From Listeria_A hofi (lineage in GTDB: Bacteria > Bacillota > Bacilli > Lactobacillales > Listeriaceae), in contig NZ_CAUYTL010000013.1 in assembly GCF_963575615.1 (NCBI RefSeq), forward strand, positions 1-64,000: a stretch of 64,000 nucleotides of DNA, read 5' to 3'. Made by a program: the position numbers and the translations under genes. Position 1 is the stretch's first letter; each line of letters opens with the position of its first letter. Below the pieces are notes generated by a model, which did not search any database, was not told the origin of the DNA, and saw only the letters and a program-made list of their open reading frames with translations. Shown here one piece after another: positions 53,467-60,647 of this stretch.

Positions 53467-54057
53467 TCATTCCTGTTCGATCATCTGTTTATGCGAACTT
53501 GCAAAAATTCGAATTATCACGTATCCAAACATAATCCCAGATACATTCAAAAAGAGATCTCCTGTATCAAAATATCCTACATGTAACGCATATTGCAATC
53601 CTTCCACGATAAAAATCAAGATTCCCGCTGAAAACAGTGTCATCAGGGGTGATAATTTCTTCATCAAGAAACCAATTGGTACAAAAGCAAGCACATTTCC
53701 AATTGTAATCACTCGTAAATTCCCAGCAAGAAAAGTATCCACAAAACCAAATGTATCCATCGAAAATCCTTGCGCACCAGACGCTTTCCCAAAAAGAAGC
53801 CCCATCATAATTGCAAAATAAATCATATATGTCAACACGAGCAACGTCTTATTAATTTTCCAATTAACTAGCTGCACCGCGCTAAAATAAAGCATCAGCG
53901 CCGTCACTCCAACCGTTATATAACCCATGTGATCCACTGTATCCATCACATCTCTTAAATAAAATTGCAACCATCCTTGAAACCAAAGATAATACATCAC
54001 GACTGCCGCACAAAGGGATAGCACCGGTAGAACCGTCCATATTGTTAACTTTTTCAT
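53467..54057 (-). CDS. VanZ-family membrane protein
   Basis: 196 residues, about five membrane segments. The VanZ pattern is seen in NLRVITIGNVLAFVPIGFLM, SAGILIFIVEGLQYALHVGY and FDTGDLFLNVSGIMFGYVI. VanZ gives low-level teicoplanin resistance in enterococci, but many family members have other, unknown roles. AGGAGGAG precedes the ATG. First gene of the pair with the DUF218 protein. Confidence 0.88.
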   Translation of the reverse strand: MKKLTIWTVLPVLSLCAAVVMYYLWFQGWLQFYLRDVMDTVDHMGYITVGVTALMLYFSAVQLVNWKINKTLLVLTYMIYFAIMMGLLFGKASGAQGFSMDTFGFVDTFLAGNLRVITIGNVLAFVPIGFLMKKLSPLMTLFSAGILIFIVEGLQYALHVGYFDTGDLFLNVSGIMFGYVIIRIFASSHKQMIEQE

Positions 54058-54153
54058 CCTATCTCCTCCTCACATTTCTATAGTTCCTAGCATACCACCT
54101 AACAATCAAGGCTTACTAAAAATTTTTTAAAGAAATGTTAAGGTTTTGAAATA

Positions 54154-54182
54154 AAAAGAAGCTAGCGCGAAACCAGCTCCTT
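54154..54182 (-). terminator. Terminator of the DUF1963 gene
   Basis: 10-bp stem with two G-U pairs (54156-54165 with 54173-54182), GCGC-type loop and a U-run on the minus strand, 6 nt after the stop. Confidence 0.75.
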
Positions 54183-54187
54183 TAGTA

Positions 54188-54991
54188 TTAATAACAATCC
54201 CAATTATACAATACATTTGAAAAGTCTTTTCGTTTCAAATCCTCCAAATTAATAAAAAAGTTCCCAACTCCCATATCGCCCCACATAATTTTATCATCTG
54301 AATCCAACTGAAACAGCAACGTGTCGTGATACTCTTTTTCCTCACCTAATCGCGGGTCCTCTTGTGTGAAGAAGGGATAGCCACCCAACTGACTACTGCT
54401 ACTATCTAATTCATATAACCTGTCTATTTTATCCTCATCTTCATCAGTCCATTTATCTAGCAACTCATAAAAACTAGCACCGTAAGCTTTCTCAAAATCA
54501 TAACTTTCTTTCAACACTATCTGTTTTGCAAGCACTCCTTGTAAACAAAATTCACCGTCCACAACCGGAAAAAGTTCTGCATCTACAGAGTCAAATAGCG
54601 CATCCTGCTCTTCAAGAGAATAACTAGGATCATCGAACTTTTCAAAATACAAAACACGAAAACCATTTTGCTTCGTCTGATCATCAAAATCAAGTCCAGT
54701 TAAATCATCCAAATAATCAATATAAAACGCTAATAAACCTGCTTCTGGAAACCCTTCCAAATGTGGCATTTCCGAAAAATTAATTTGTGCTAAAAGAGTC
54801 AAAGGATTACCATTTTTATTTTTTGGATACGCCATTGTCTTAGGAAGATAGCCACGCCCTCCCGCCTTACTAACAAGCAATCCAAGACTATCTGCTGGCT
54901 CGCAAGACAATGATATACGTTCTTTTTCCGTTGCTAAGATACCGTTTGCAATTTCCCGTGTTACCAATTTCTCTAGTTCTTCTCTTAACAT
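54188..54991 (-). CDS. DUF1963 (YwqG-like) protein
   Basis: 267 residues from the ATG at 54991 (AAAGAGGTG upstream). DUF1963 landmarks: SKAGGRGYLPKTMAYPKNKN, LLAQINFSEMPHLEGFPEAG with LLAFYID, LGGYPFFTQEDPR and the C-terminal LLFQLDSDDKIMWGDMGVGN. Function is unknown; YwqG lies in the toxin-rich ywq region of B. subtilis. Single gene, cytosolic. Confidence 0.88.
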   Translation of the reverse strand: MLREELEKLVTREIANGILATEKERISLSCEPADSLGLLVSKAGGRGYLPKTMAYPKNKNGNPLTLLAQINFSEMPHLEGFPEAGLLAFYIDYLDDLTGLDFDDQTKQNGFRVLYFEKFDDPSYSLEEQDALFDSVDAELFPVVDGEFCLQGVLAKQIVLKESYDFEKAYGASFYELLDKWTDEDEDKIDRLYELDSSSSQLGGYPFFTQEDPRLGEEKEYHDTLLFQLDSDDKIMWGDMGVGNFFINLEDLKRKDFSNVLYNWDCY

Positions 54992-55116
54992 ATTTGAGCA
55001 CCTCTTTTTTATAGGATAGCTACATCTTAACATATAATAAAAAACTTTCAATAAGGGTTCAAACCTTCACATATATGTGCTAAAATAAGCAACAATACCA
55101 AAAGGAGTGATTGAAA

Positions 55117-55671
55117 ATGGAAAGCTTTAATTACCTATTAGTGGAACATCAAATCATTCAAACCAAACGGCTAGTTCTGAGACCAATTACACTCGCTGAT
55201 GCAAAAGATATGTTTGAATACGCCTCCGCTGATGAAAACACCCGTTTTGTTTTTGATACACATCCGACAATTGACATTACACGCCAAAAAATAGCTGAAT
55301 TCTTCGTTGCGGCCCCTATTGGAAAATATGGCATCGAAATCGTCGAAACTGGCAAATTTATCGGGACAATCGATATTCGAATTGATTCAATGAATCGTAG
55401 CGGCTGTCTCGGTTATGCCTTAAATAAAGACTATTGGGGGAACGGCTATATGACCGAAGCAGGACTCGCCATTCTCGATTTAGCCTTTCAAACGCTACAA
55501 CTAGAGCGTGTTTTCGCGATGCATGACGTACGCAACCCCGCCTCTGGAAAAGTAATGGAGCGCTTAGGAATGACCTATGAGGGCACCCTTCGAAAAAGCC
55601 GCCACGTGAAAGATGAATTCGTAGACGATGCTTATTACAGCATTTTAAGAGAAGAATACCTAGCTAAATAA
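55117..55671 (+). CDS. GNAT acetyltransferase (RimJ/RimL type)
   Basis: 184 residues from the ATG at 55117 (AAAAGGAG 9 nt upstream; an in-frame TTG lies two codons earlier). Motifs: IQTKRLVLRPITLADAKDM, GCLGYALNKDYWGNGYMTEA and NPASGKVMERLGMTYEGTL. Substrate unknown; the family includes ribosomal-protein N-acetyltransferases. Unrelated in position to the other GNAT gene. Confidence 0.9.
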   Translation: MESFNYLLVEHQIIQTKRLVLRPITLADAKDMFEYASADENTRFVFDTHPTIDITRQKIAEFFVAAPIGKYGIEIVETGKFIGTIDIRIDSMNRSGCLGYALNKDYWGNGYMTEAGLAILDLAFQTLQLERVFAMHDVRNPASGKVMERLGMTYEGTLRKSRHVKDEFVDDAYYSILREEYLAK

Positions 55672-55756
55672 ACATGTGCTGGATATGAGACTGTGATATG
55701 AAAAAACTGTCTAAACTGGAAAAAATAGTAGAATTTTTTCTAATGTCTAATGAAGC

Positions 55757-55957
55757 CCTAAAAAAGACCTCTCAGCGTGTCGACAAACGCTCATTTTCGT
55801 CGTTAAAAACTCCGTTCCAGTGCTCACGTACTCTAGTACGCTCCGCGCTGGTACTCCCTTTTGCCTAGAAACTAAGCATTTGTCGACACGCTGAAGTTTA
55901 GTGGGAAATCATGTGAAGCAGTTTTTCTACAGTCTGAGAGGCCTAAAAAAGACCTCT
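55757..55957. repeat. Cruciform-forming element flanked by direct repeats
   Basis: A 20-bp inverted repeat TCAGCGTGTCGACAAA[C/T]GCT (55772-55791 and 55875-55894, one mismatch) encloses 83 bp with its own inner hairpin (CCAG..CGTACT/AGTACG..CTGG). The whole is flanked by 16-bp direct copies of CCTAAAAAAGACCTCT (55757-55772 and 55942-55957). No ORF. It could be a MITE-like palindromic element that landed in a terminator, duplicating its target, or a complex terminator region. Confidence 0.6.
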
Positions 55958-55962
55958 TTTTT
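55937..55962 (+). terminator. Plus-strand terminator
   Basis: AGAGGCC (55937-55943) pairs with GACCTCT (55951-55957) with one G-U, followed by TTTTTT. It is oriented for plus-strand transcripts coming from the acetyltransferase gene; the stem-loop may also protect the 3' end of the yclQ message. Confidence 0.6.
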
Positions 55963-55963
55963 A

Positions 55964-56905
55964 TCAATTAAAACTATCTCCAACTTCTTTCACCATCTCC
56001 GAAACAGACTCCAATCCGCCGCCAGAAAGGTACCAATACTCTGGGTTCAAGTAAACAACGTGCCCATTCTTATAAGCATTTGTCTTCTTCACAAGGTCAT
56101 TTTCTACTACCGATTTCGCCGATGACTCCCCACCAATCGCTGCACCACGATCAATCACATACAGATAATCAGGATTTTTTTCTGCGATATACTCCGATGA
56201 AATACTCTGACCATGTGTTGATGCTTCAATTTTTGGATCAGCTGGTGTCACGCCTAGTACATCATGAATCAACCCAAAACGTGAGCCAGGTCCATATGCA
56301 CTCATTTTGCCATCGTTGGCTAGAATTATCAGCCCTGTTTTCCCCGCCGGCACGCTTGCTTTCACATCTGCAACTTGCTTATCAATTGCCTCCAATTGCT
56401 TTTTAGCCTCATCCTCTTTCCCAAAAATACTCGCTATCGTGTTCACATTCGCATGAAACGACTTCATATAATCCGCCGTATCCACACCTTGATAAATCGT
56501 TGGTGCAATATCAGAAAATTTATCATAAGAATCGGATTGGCGACCAGAAATAATATTCAAATCCGGCGCCGCCTCGTTTATTTTCTCAAAATCAGGTTCT
56601 TTTAAGCCGCCAAGATCCGCATATTTATTACCTGCAAAAGCATCTAAATACTTCGGCAAAGATTGTTTCGGCAAACCAACAACATTTTTAGACAAATCAA
56701 GTGCCTGCAACGTATCTAACGTTCCAAAATCAAAAACAACTACCTTATCAGGATTTTGCTTCACTTTCGTTTCCCCAAGTTCATGCTTAATCGTCAGTTC
56801 TTTCGCTGTTTTTTCTTCATCCGCACTCGTTTTTTCGTCCGTCCCGCAAGCAACCGCAAATACTGCCAACAACATTAACATTGCAACCATTAATAATTTC
56901 TTCAT
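55964..56905 (-). CDS. yclQ: Siderophore-binding lipoprotein YclQ-like
   Basis: 313 residues, lipobox VFAVACGTD (Cys at 20). The sequence follows B. subtilis YclQ closely as I remember it: VVVFDFGTLDTLQAL, ADLGGLKEPDFEKI, IISGRQSDSYDKFSDIAPTI with YQGVDTADYMKSF, GLIHDVLGVTPAD, and YLSGGGLESVSEMVKEV. YclQ binds petrobactin and its precursor. Last gene of the yclNOPQ-type operon, 78 nt after the ATPase gene. Confidence 0.9.
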   Translation of the reverse strand: MKKLLMVAMLMLLAVFAVACGTDEKTSADEEKTAKELTIKHELGETKVKQNPDKVVVFDFGTLDTLQALDLSKNVVGLPKQSLPKYLDAFAGNKYADLGGLKEPDFEKINEAAPDLNIISGRQSDSYDKFSDIAPTIYQGVDTADYMKSFHANVNTIASIFGKEDEAKKQLEAIDKQVADVKASVPAGKTGLIILANDGKMSAYGPGSRFGLIHDVLGVTPADPKIEASTHGQSISSEYIAEKNPDYLYVIDRGAAIGGESSAKSVVENDLVKKTNAYKNGHVVYLNPEYWYLSGGGLESVSEMVKEVGDSFN

Positions 56906-56983
56906 CTACTTCAACCACCCTTATTTATCTATTTTTGAACCTATTATTCCGTGTCATGCCAACTGTTTCGCACCTCACCTCCT

Positions 56984-57742
56984 TCATTTAAAGTACACGC
57001 CAATCCGATCATTATTAATTAGCGAAATCGGAATCGGCATATCAAAAACACGCGACAACACATCCTCCTGAATTATATCCTCCGTCCGCCCATTCGCTAC
57101 AATCGCCCCATTTTTCAATGCCACAATCGAGTCCGAATAACACGATGCAAAATTAATATCATGCAACACCAACAATACTGTCTTATCCAACTCGTCCACT
57201 AAGCGCCGCAACAACCGCATCATCTGTACCGAATGCTTCATATCTAAATTATTTAGCGGCTCATCCAGCAAAATATAATCCGTATCCTGCGCAATAATCA
57301 TCGCAATATAAGCCCGCTGTTGCTGACCACCACTAAGCTCATCCAAATAACGCGATGCCAAATCCTGCAGCTCCATATAATTAAGCGCCATTTCAATAAA
57401 CGCCTCATCCTCTTTATGTAACCTTCCTTTTGAATGCGGAAAACGCCCAAATGCAACCAAGTCCCGCACCGTCAAACGCATCGTCATATGATTGCTCTGC
57501 TTCAAAATCGACAACCGTTTCGCCAAATCATCAGACTTCCAATCATCAAGCGCCATGCCATCTACCAAAACCTCACCATTATCCGCTTTCATTAACCGCG
57601 CGATAATCGAAAGCAATGTACTTTTTCCCGCGCCATTTGCTCCAATAAATGACACAATCTGTTTTCCAGTAATTGCCAAATCAATTGCTTGAAGCACCGT
57701 CTTTGTCCCATAATTTTTGCCCAAATTCCGCACCTCAATCAT
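56984..57742 (-). CDS. yclP: Siderophore ABC transporter ATP-binding protein YclP-like
   Basis: 252 residues from the ATG at 57742 (GAGAGGGG upstream), overlapping the end of the permease gene by 4 nt. Walker A GANGAGKSTLLS, signature LSGGQQQRAYIAMI, Walker B YILLDEPLNNLD, His switch LLVLHDINFAS. FecE-type importer ATPase; it powers both permease subunits. Confidence 0.9.
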   Translation of the reverse strand: MIEVRNLGKNYGTKTVLQAIDLAITGKQIVSFIGANGAGKSTLLSIIARLMKADNGEVLVDGMALDDWKSDDLAKRLSILKQSNHMTMRLTVRDLVAFGRFPHSKGRLHKEDEAFIEMALNYMELQDLASRYLDELSGGQQQRAYIAMIIAQDTDYILLDEPLNNLDMKHSVQMMRLLRRLVDELDKTVLLVLHDINFASCYSDSIVALKNGAIVANGRTEDIIQEDVLSRVFDMPIPISLINNDRIGVYFK

Positions 57743-58680
57743 AATTTTGCCCCTCTCAAAAGTAAGTACAAGAAATAAATGCCACCGCATAAATTGATAA
57801 TCACACTAATCGGCGTATCAAAATGAAACACCCGTTCCGCTAACAACTGCCCGCCAACAAGCGCTACCAAACTTATCAAACTTGCCCCAACTAGTAACGT
57901 CACATGTCGATGCGTTTTCAAAAACTGATATGCTACATTCGCCACAATCAATCCTAAAAACGTAATCGGTCCAACAAGCGCCGTCGCAACAGAAACTAGC
58001 ACCACAATAATGAGTAGCAATTGCTTCACGATTTTGTTATAGGGAACGCCCAAATTCACCGCATGATCCTTGCCAAGCGCCAACACATCTAAATACTTCA
58101 CAAATCGTAATAAATAAAGCATTGCCGCAACGAAAATAAGCACCGCAATTAGCAAAATCGACGTGTTCACATTATTAAAACTTGCAAACATCTTATCCTG
58201 CACAATCTGGAACTCATTCGGATCAATCAACATCTCCATAAACGACGAAAAGCTACCAAAAAAAGTCCCGCATACAATCCCAACTAGCAACAAGAAATAA
58301 ATATTTCGCCCATTCCGCTTAAACATCAACCAATACAGCACAAGCGCAAACCCCATCATCAAAATCACCGACAAGAAGAAATTCCAGCGCCCACTCCCAG
58401 CCCTCATCAAAGCTTGAGAACCAAAAATAAACACGAGCGACGTCTGCAATAACATGTATAACGAATCCAGTCCCATAATCGATGGCGTCAAAATTTTATT
58501 CTGCGTAATCGTCTGAAAAATCACTGTCGAAACTGCAATCGAAATCCCAGTGAAAACAATTGCAACAAGTTTTGACGATCTTAACTCCAACGCAAAAGCC
58601 GGATTTCCTCCCATGAACAAAAACAAATAACTCGCCACCAAAATCACAACTATACACGCTAAAATCAAATTTTTACGCAT
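57739..58680 (-). CDS. yclO: Siderophore ABC transporter permease YclO-like
   Basis: 313 residues, FecCD family, about nine membrane segments. AVSTVIFQTITQNKILTPSI with MGLDSLYMLLQTSLVF, then ALVGPITFLGLIVANVAYQF are the diagnostic parts. It overlaps the upstream permease gene by 8 nt. Heterodimer partner of the YclN-like protein. Confidence 0.9.
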   Translation of the reverse strand: MRKNLILACIVVILVASYLFLFMGGNPAFALELRSSKLVAIVFTGISIAVSTVIFQTITQNKILTPSIMGLDSLYMLLQTSLVFIFGSQALMRAGSGRWNFFLSVILMMGFALVLYWLMFKRNGRNIYFLLLVGIVCGTFFGSFSSFMEMLIDPNEFQIVQDKMFASFNNVNTSILLIAVLIFVAAMLYLLRFVKYLDVLALGKDHAVNLGVPYNKIVKQLLLIIVVLVSVATALVGPITFLGLIVANVAYQFLKTHRHVTLLVGASLISLVALVGGQLLAERVFHFDTPISVIINLCGGIYFLYLLLRGAKL

Positions 58681-59623
58681 AAACTTTTCTCCTCATTAGC
58701 AGATAAATAAAAATCGCGCTCCCAATAATACCCACCATCAAACTAATTGATACCTCATATGGATAAATAATCACCCGACCAAGCACATCACAAAACAGCA
58801 AGAAAGTCGCACCAAAAATCGCCGTATCAAGCAAAGTGTTCTTTATATTATCCCCGCGATAAATCGACACAATATTCGGGACAATTAATCCAAGAAAAGG
58901 TATCATGCCAACCGTCAACACAACAGCTGCCGTAATAAATGCTACAATCACCAACCCAATCCGCATGATCGCTTTGTACGACAATCCCAAATTCCGTGAA
59001 AACGTCTCGCCCATCCCCGCAACCGTAAACTGATTTGCATACAAATACGCAATGACAAGCAATGGAATCGCAACATAAAGCAATTCATACCGCCCTTTTA
59101 ACACCATCGAGAAATCTCCCTGCAACCAAGAGGAAATATTTTGAATCAAATCAAACTTATAGGCAAAAAAAGTCGTAATCGAACTGAGAATACCACCAAA
59201 CATCAGACCTACAAGCGGAATAAAGATCGTATCCTTAAATGGAATTCGCTCCAAAATGTGCATGAATATAAATGTCCCAAGAAGTGCGAACAAGAACGCT
59301 ACCCCCATCTTCACCAGAGGACTTGCCGTCGTGAAAACAAGCAAAGACATCAGTATCCCTAGTCTCGCGGCATCCATTGTTCCTGCCGTCGTTGGCGAAA
59401 CAAACTTGTTCTGAGTCAAACTCTGCATAATCATCCCACAAATACTAATACCAGCACCAGCCAAAATAATGCTAATAAGCCGAGGAATCCGACTTATCAA
59501 AATAATATCCCATTGTTCTTTCGTCAAATCAAAAATATGTAAAATAGAAATTTTCTGTACACCGACAAAAACAGAAAGTAGCGCCAATAACAGAAAAACA
59601 ATAATAAGTATCGCCCTCTTCAA
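58673..59623 (-). CDS. yclN: Siderophore ABC transporter permease YclN-like
   Basis: 316 residues from a TTG at 59623 (LKRAILIIVF), chosen because AAGGTGG is about 8 nt upstream; a GTG four codons earlier would overlap the ribosome binding site. FecCD family: ISRIPRLISIILAGAGISIC, MQSLTQNKFVSPTTAGTMDA, and VGMIPFLGLIVPNIVSIYRG. First gene of the operon, directly behind the Fur box. Confidence 0.9.
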   Translation of the reverse strand: MKRAILIIVFLLLALLSVFVGVQKISILHIFDLTKEQWDIILISRIPRLISIILAGAGISICGMIMQSLTQNKFVSPTTAGTMDAARLGILMSLLVFTTASPLVKMGVAFLFALLGTFIFMHILERIPFKDTIFIPLVGLMFGGILSSITTFFAYKFDLIQNISSWLQGDFSMVLKGRYELLYVAIPLLVIAYLYANQFTVAGMGETFSRNLGLSYKAIMRIGLVIVAFITAAVVLTVGMIPFLGLIVPNIVSIYRGDNIKNTLLDTAIFGATFLLFCDVLGRVIIYPYEVSISLMVGIIGSAIFIYLLMRRKVYA

Positions 59624-59645
59624 GCAATCACCCACCTTTATAATT

Positions 59646-59664
59646 GAGAATGATTTTCATTATC
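59646..59664 (-). promoter_or_regulatory. Fur box of the yclNOPQ operon
   Basis: GAGAATGATTTTCATTATC matches the 19-bp Fur consensus GATAATGATTATCATTATC at 16 or 17 positions. It is 22 nt upstream of the yclN start, so it would block transcription when iron is sufficient. Confidence 0.92.
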
Positions 59665-59789
59665 GTTTATAAAACCTATTCTAATAGATAGAATCATGCT
59701 TGTCAAGGTCATATTACATATAGAAGCAAACAAAAAATGCCTCTATTTTAAGAGACACATCTACGCTTATTTTCTATCCCACAATCCGT

Positions 59790-59815
59790 GTTTTAACTCT
59801 ACCTTCTTAGGGTAA
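59790..59815 (+). promoter_or_regulatory. Sigma-B-type promoter of a small gene
   Basis: GTTTTA, a 14-bp spacer, then GGGTAA: close to the Listeria sigma-B consensus GTTT-N13-15-GGGTAT. It lies 25 bp upstream of the start of the small ORF, with AAAGGAGG between. Confidence 0.8.
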
Positions 59816-59839
59816 GGAACACAAAGGAGGTTTTAAAAA

Positions 59840-60010
59840 ATGACCAATTCTAAGAAAAGTCAGACCTCAGAAGCGATTCAAACACCAAAAATCAGTGACG
59901 CTTTTCCACATGACAAAGAGAAAAAACCGTTCGCCGATAATTTACATGGGAAGCCACATCAACAAGTGCAGGACTCCCATCAACAATTCCATCGTAAAAT
60001 TCTAAAGTAA
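59840..60010 (+). CDS. Small hydrophilic, probably sigma-B-dependent stress protein
   Basis: 56 residues (MTNSKKSQTSEAIQTPK...), from an ATG with AAAGGAGG 9 nt upstream. It is highly polar, with many Lys, Gln, His and Asp residues, no Cys, no hydrophobic segment, and a C-terminal half with HGKPHQQVQDSHQQFHRK. Likely intrinsically disordered. The promoter is of the sigma-B type and a strong terminator follows, so the gene is a self-contained unit. No family recognised. Confidence 0.8.
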   Translation: MTNSKKSQTSEAIQTPKISDAFPHDKEKKPFADNLHGKPHQQVQDSHQQFHRKILK

Positions 60011-60017
60011 AAATACT

Positions 60018-60058
60018 AATCTCCAAAGGTTTAGTTTACGACCTTTGGAGATTTTTTG
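60018..60058. terminator. Terminator after the small stress gene
   Basis: Perfect 12-bp stem ATCTCCAAAGGT/ACCTTTGGAGAT with a T6 run on the plus strand; it also lies 12 nt after the stop of the convergent LapA-like gene. Confidence 0.9.
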
Positions 60059-60069
60059 TCCGTATTATG

Positions 60070-60288
60070 TTATTTTGCGCCTTTTCTCTTTTTCCTCGCT
60101 TTGTAATAATTAAAACAATACACCATCAAGATTCCTGCTACAACCGAGCCTAAAATCACGACAATAAGAGGCCATTGCACTGTCCAGAATAGTAATTGAA
60201 CGTCTACTGTGCCCATATTGGTTGTCCCAAACACGATAATCAAAATAGCGATAATAATCCCGACTATTACTTGCCACTGCACCTTCAT
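60070..60288 (-). CDS. LapA-domain (DUF1049) small membrane protein
   Basis: 72 residues from the ATG at 60288 (AAGGAGTGAG upstream). Two membrane segments (about 5-25 and 37-58) with the short loop GTVDVQLLFWTVQWPLIVVI, and a basic C-terminal tail (YYKARKKRKGAK). This is the pattern of LapA/DUF1049 proteins, whose E. coli member helps lipopolysaccharide assembly control; the Gram-positive role is unknown. Single gene. Confidence 0.85.
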   Translation of the reverse strand: MKVQWQVIVGIIIAILIIVFGTTNMGTVDVQLLFWTVQWPLIVVILGSVVAGILMVYCFNYYKARKKRKGAK

Positions 60289-60647
60289 TGCACTCACTCC
60301 TTCTATGAATCTACTCACTTATAAGTATACCCACTTTAGAACGCAAGTGTCCATTATTATTCGATAACTTCACTAGAAAAGAAATGTTCACAAACTTGAG
60401 AAATTCTAAATCCCGAAAAGCATTGCACAACAACGCTTGCAAATACTAATTAAAGCACTCATTTCATAGCTTGATATAACTTTGTCCAACTTTACCATTT
60501 CAAAACTGGACAAATTAGCAATATGTTTGTATTGCTTATATGCAAGCGTAGTCATAGTATAAAGATATACAATGACTATTAACAACAAAAGAATGAACGC
60601 AAATGCAACTTTCAATCGGGAAATTTTCTGCGAAAGGAAGAAACATA
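60289..60647. other. Intergenic region upstream of the PRD regulator
   Basis: About 360 nt. It contains an inverted repeat TTTGTCCA/TGGACAAA (60481-60488, 60507-60514) that could be an operator, and AT-rich sequence with -10-like TAGTAT near 60555. A minus-strand frame exists in part of it but has no ribosome binding site. No gene is called. Confidence 0.5.
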
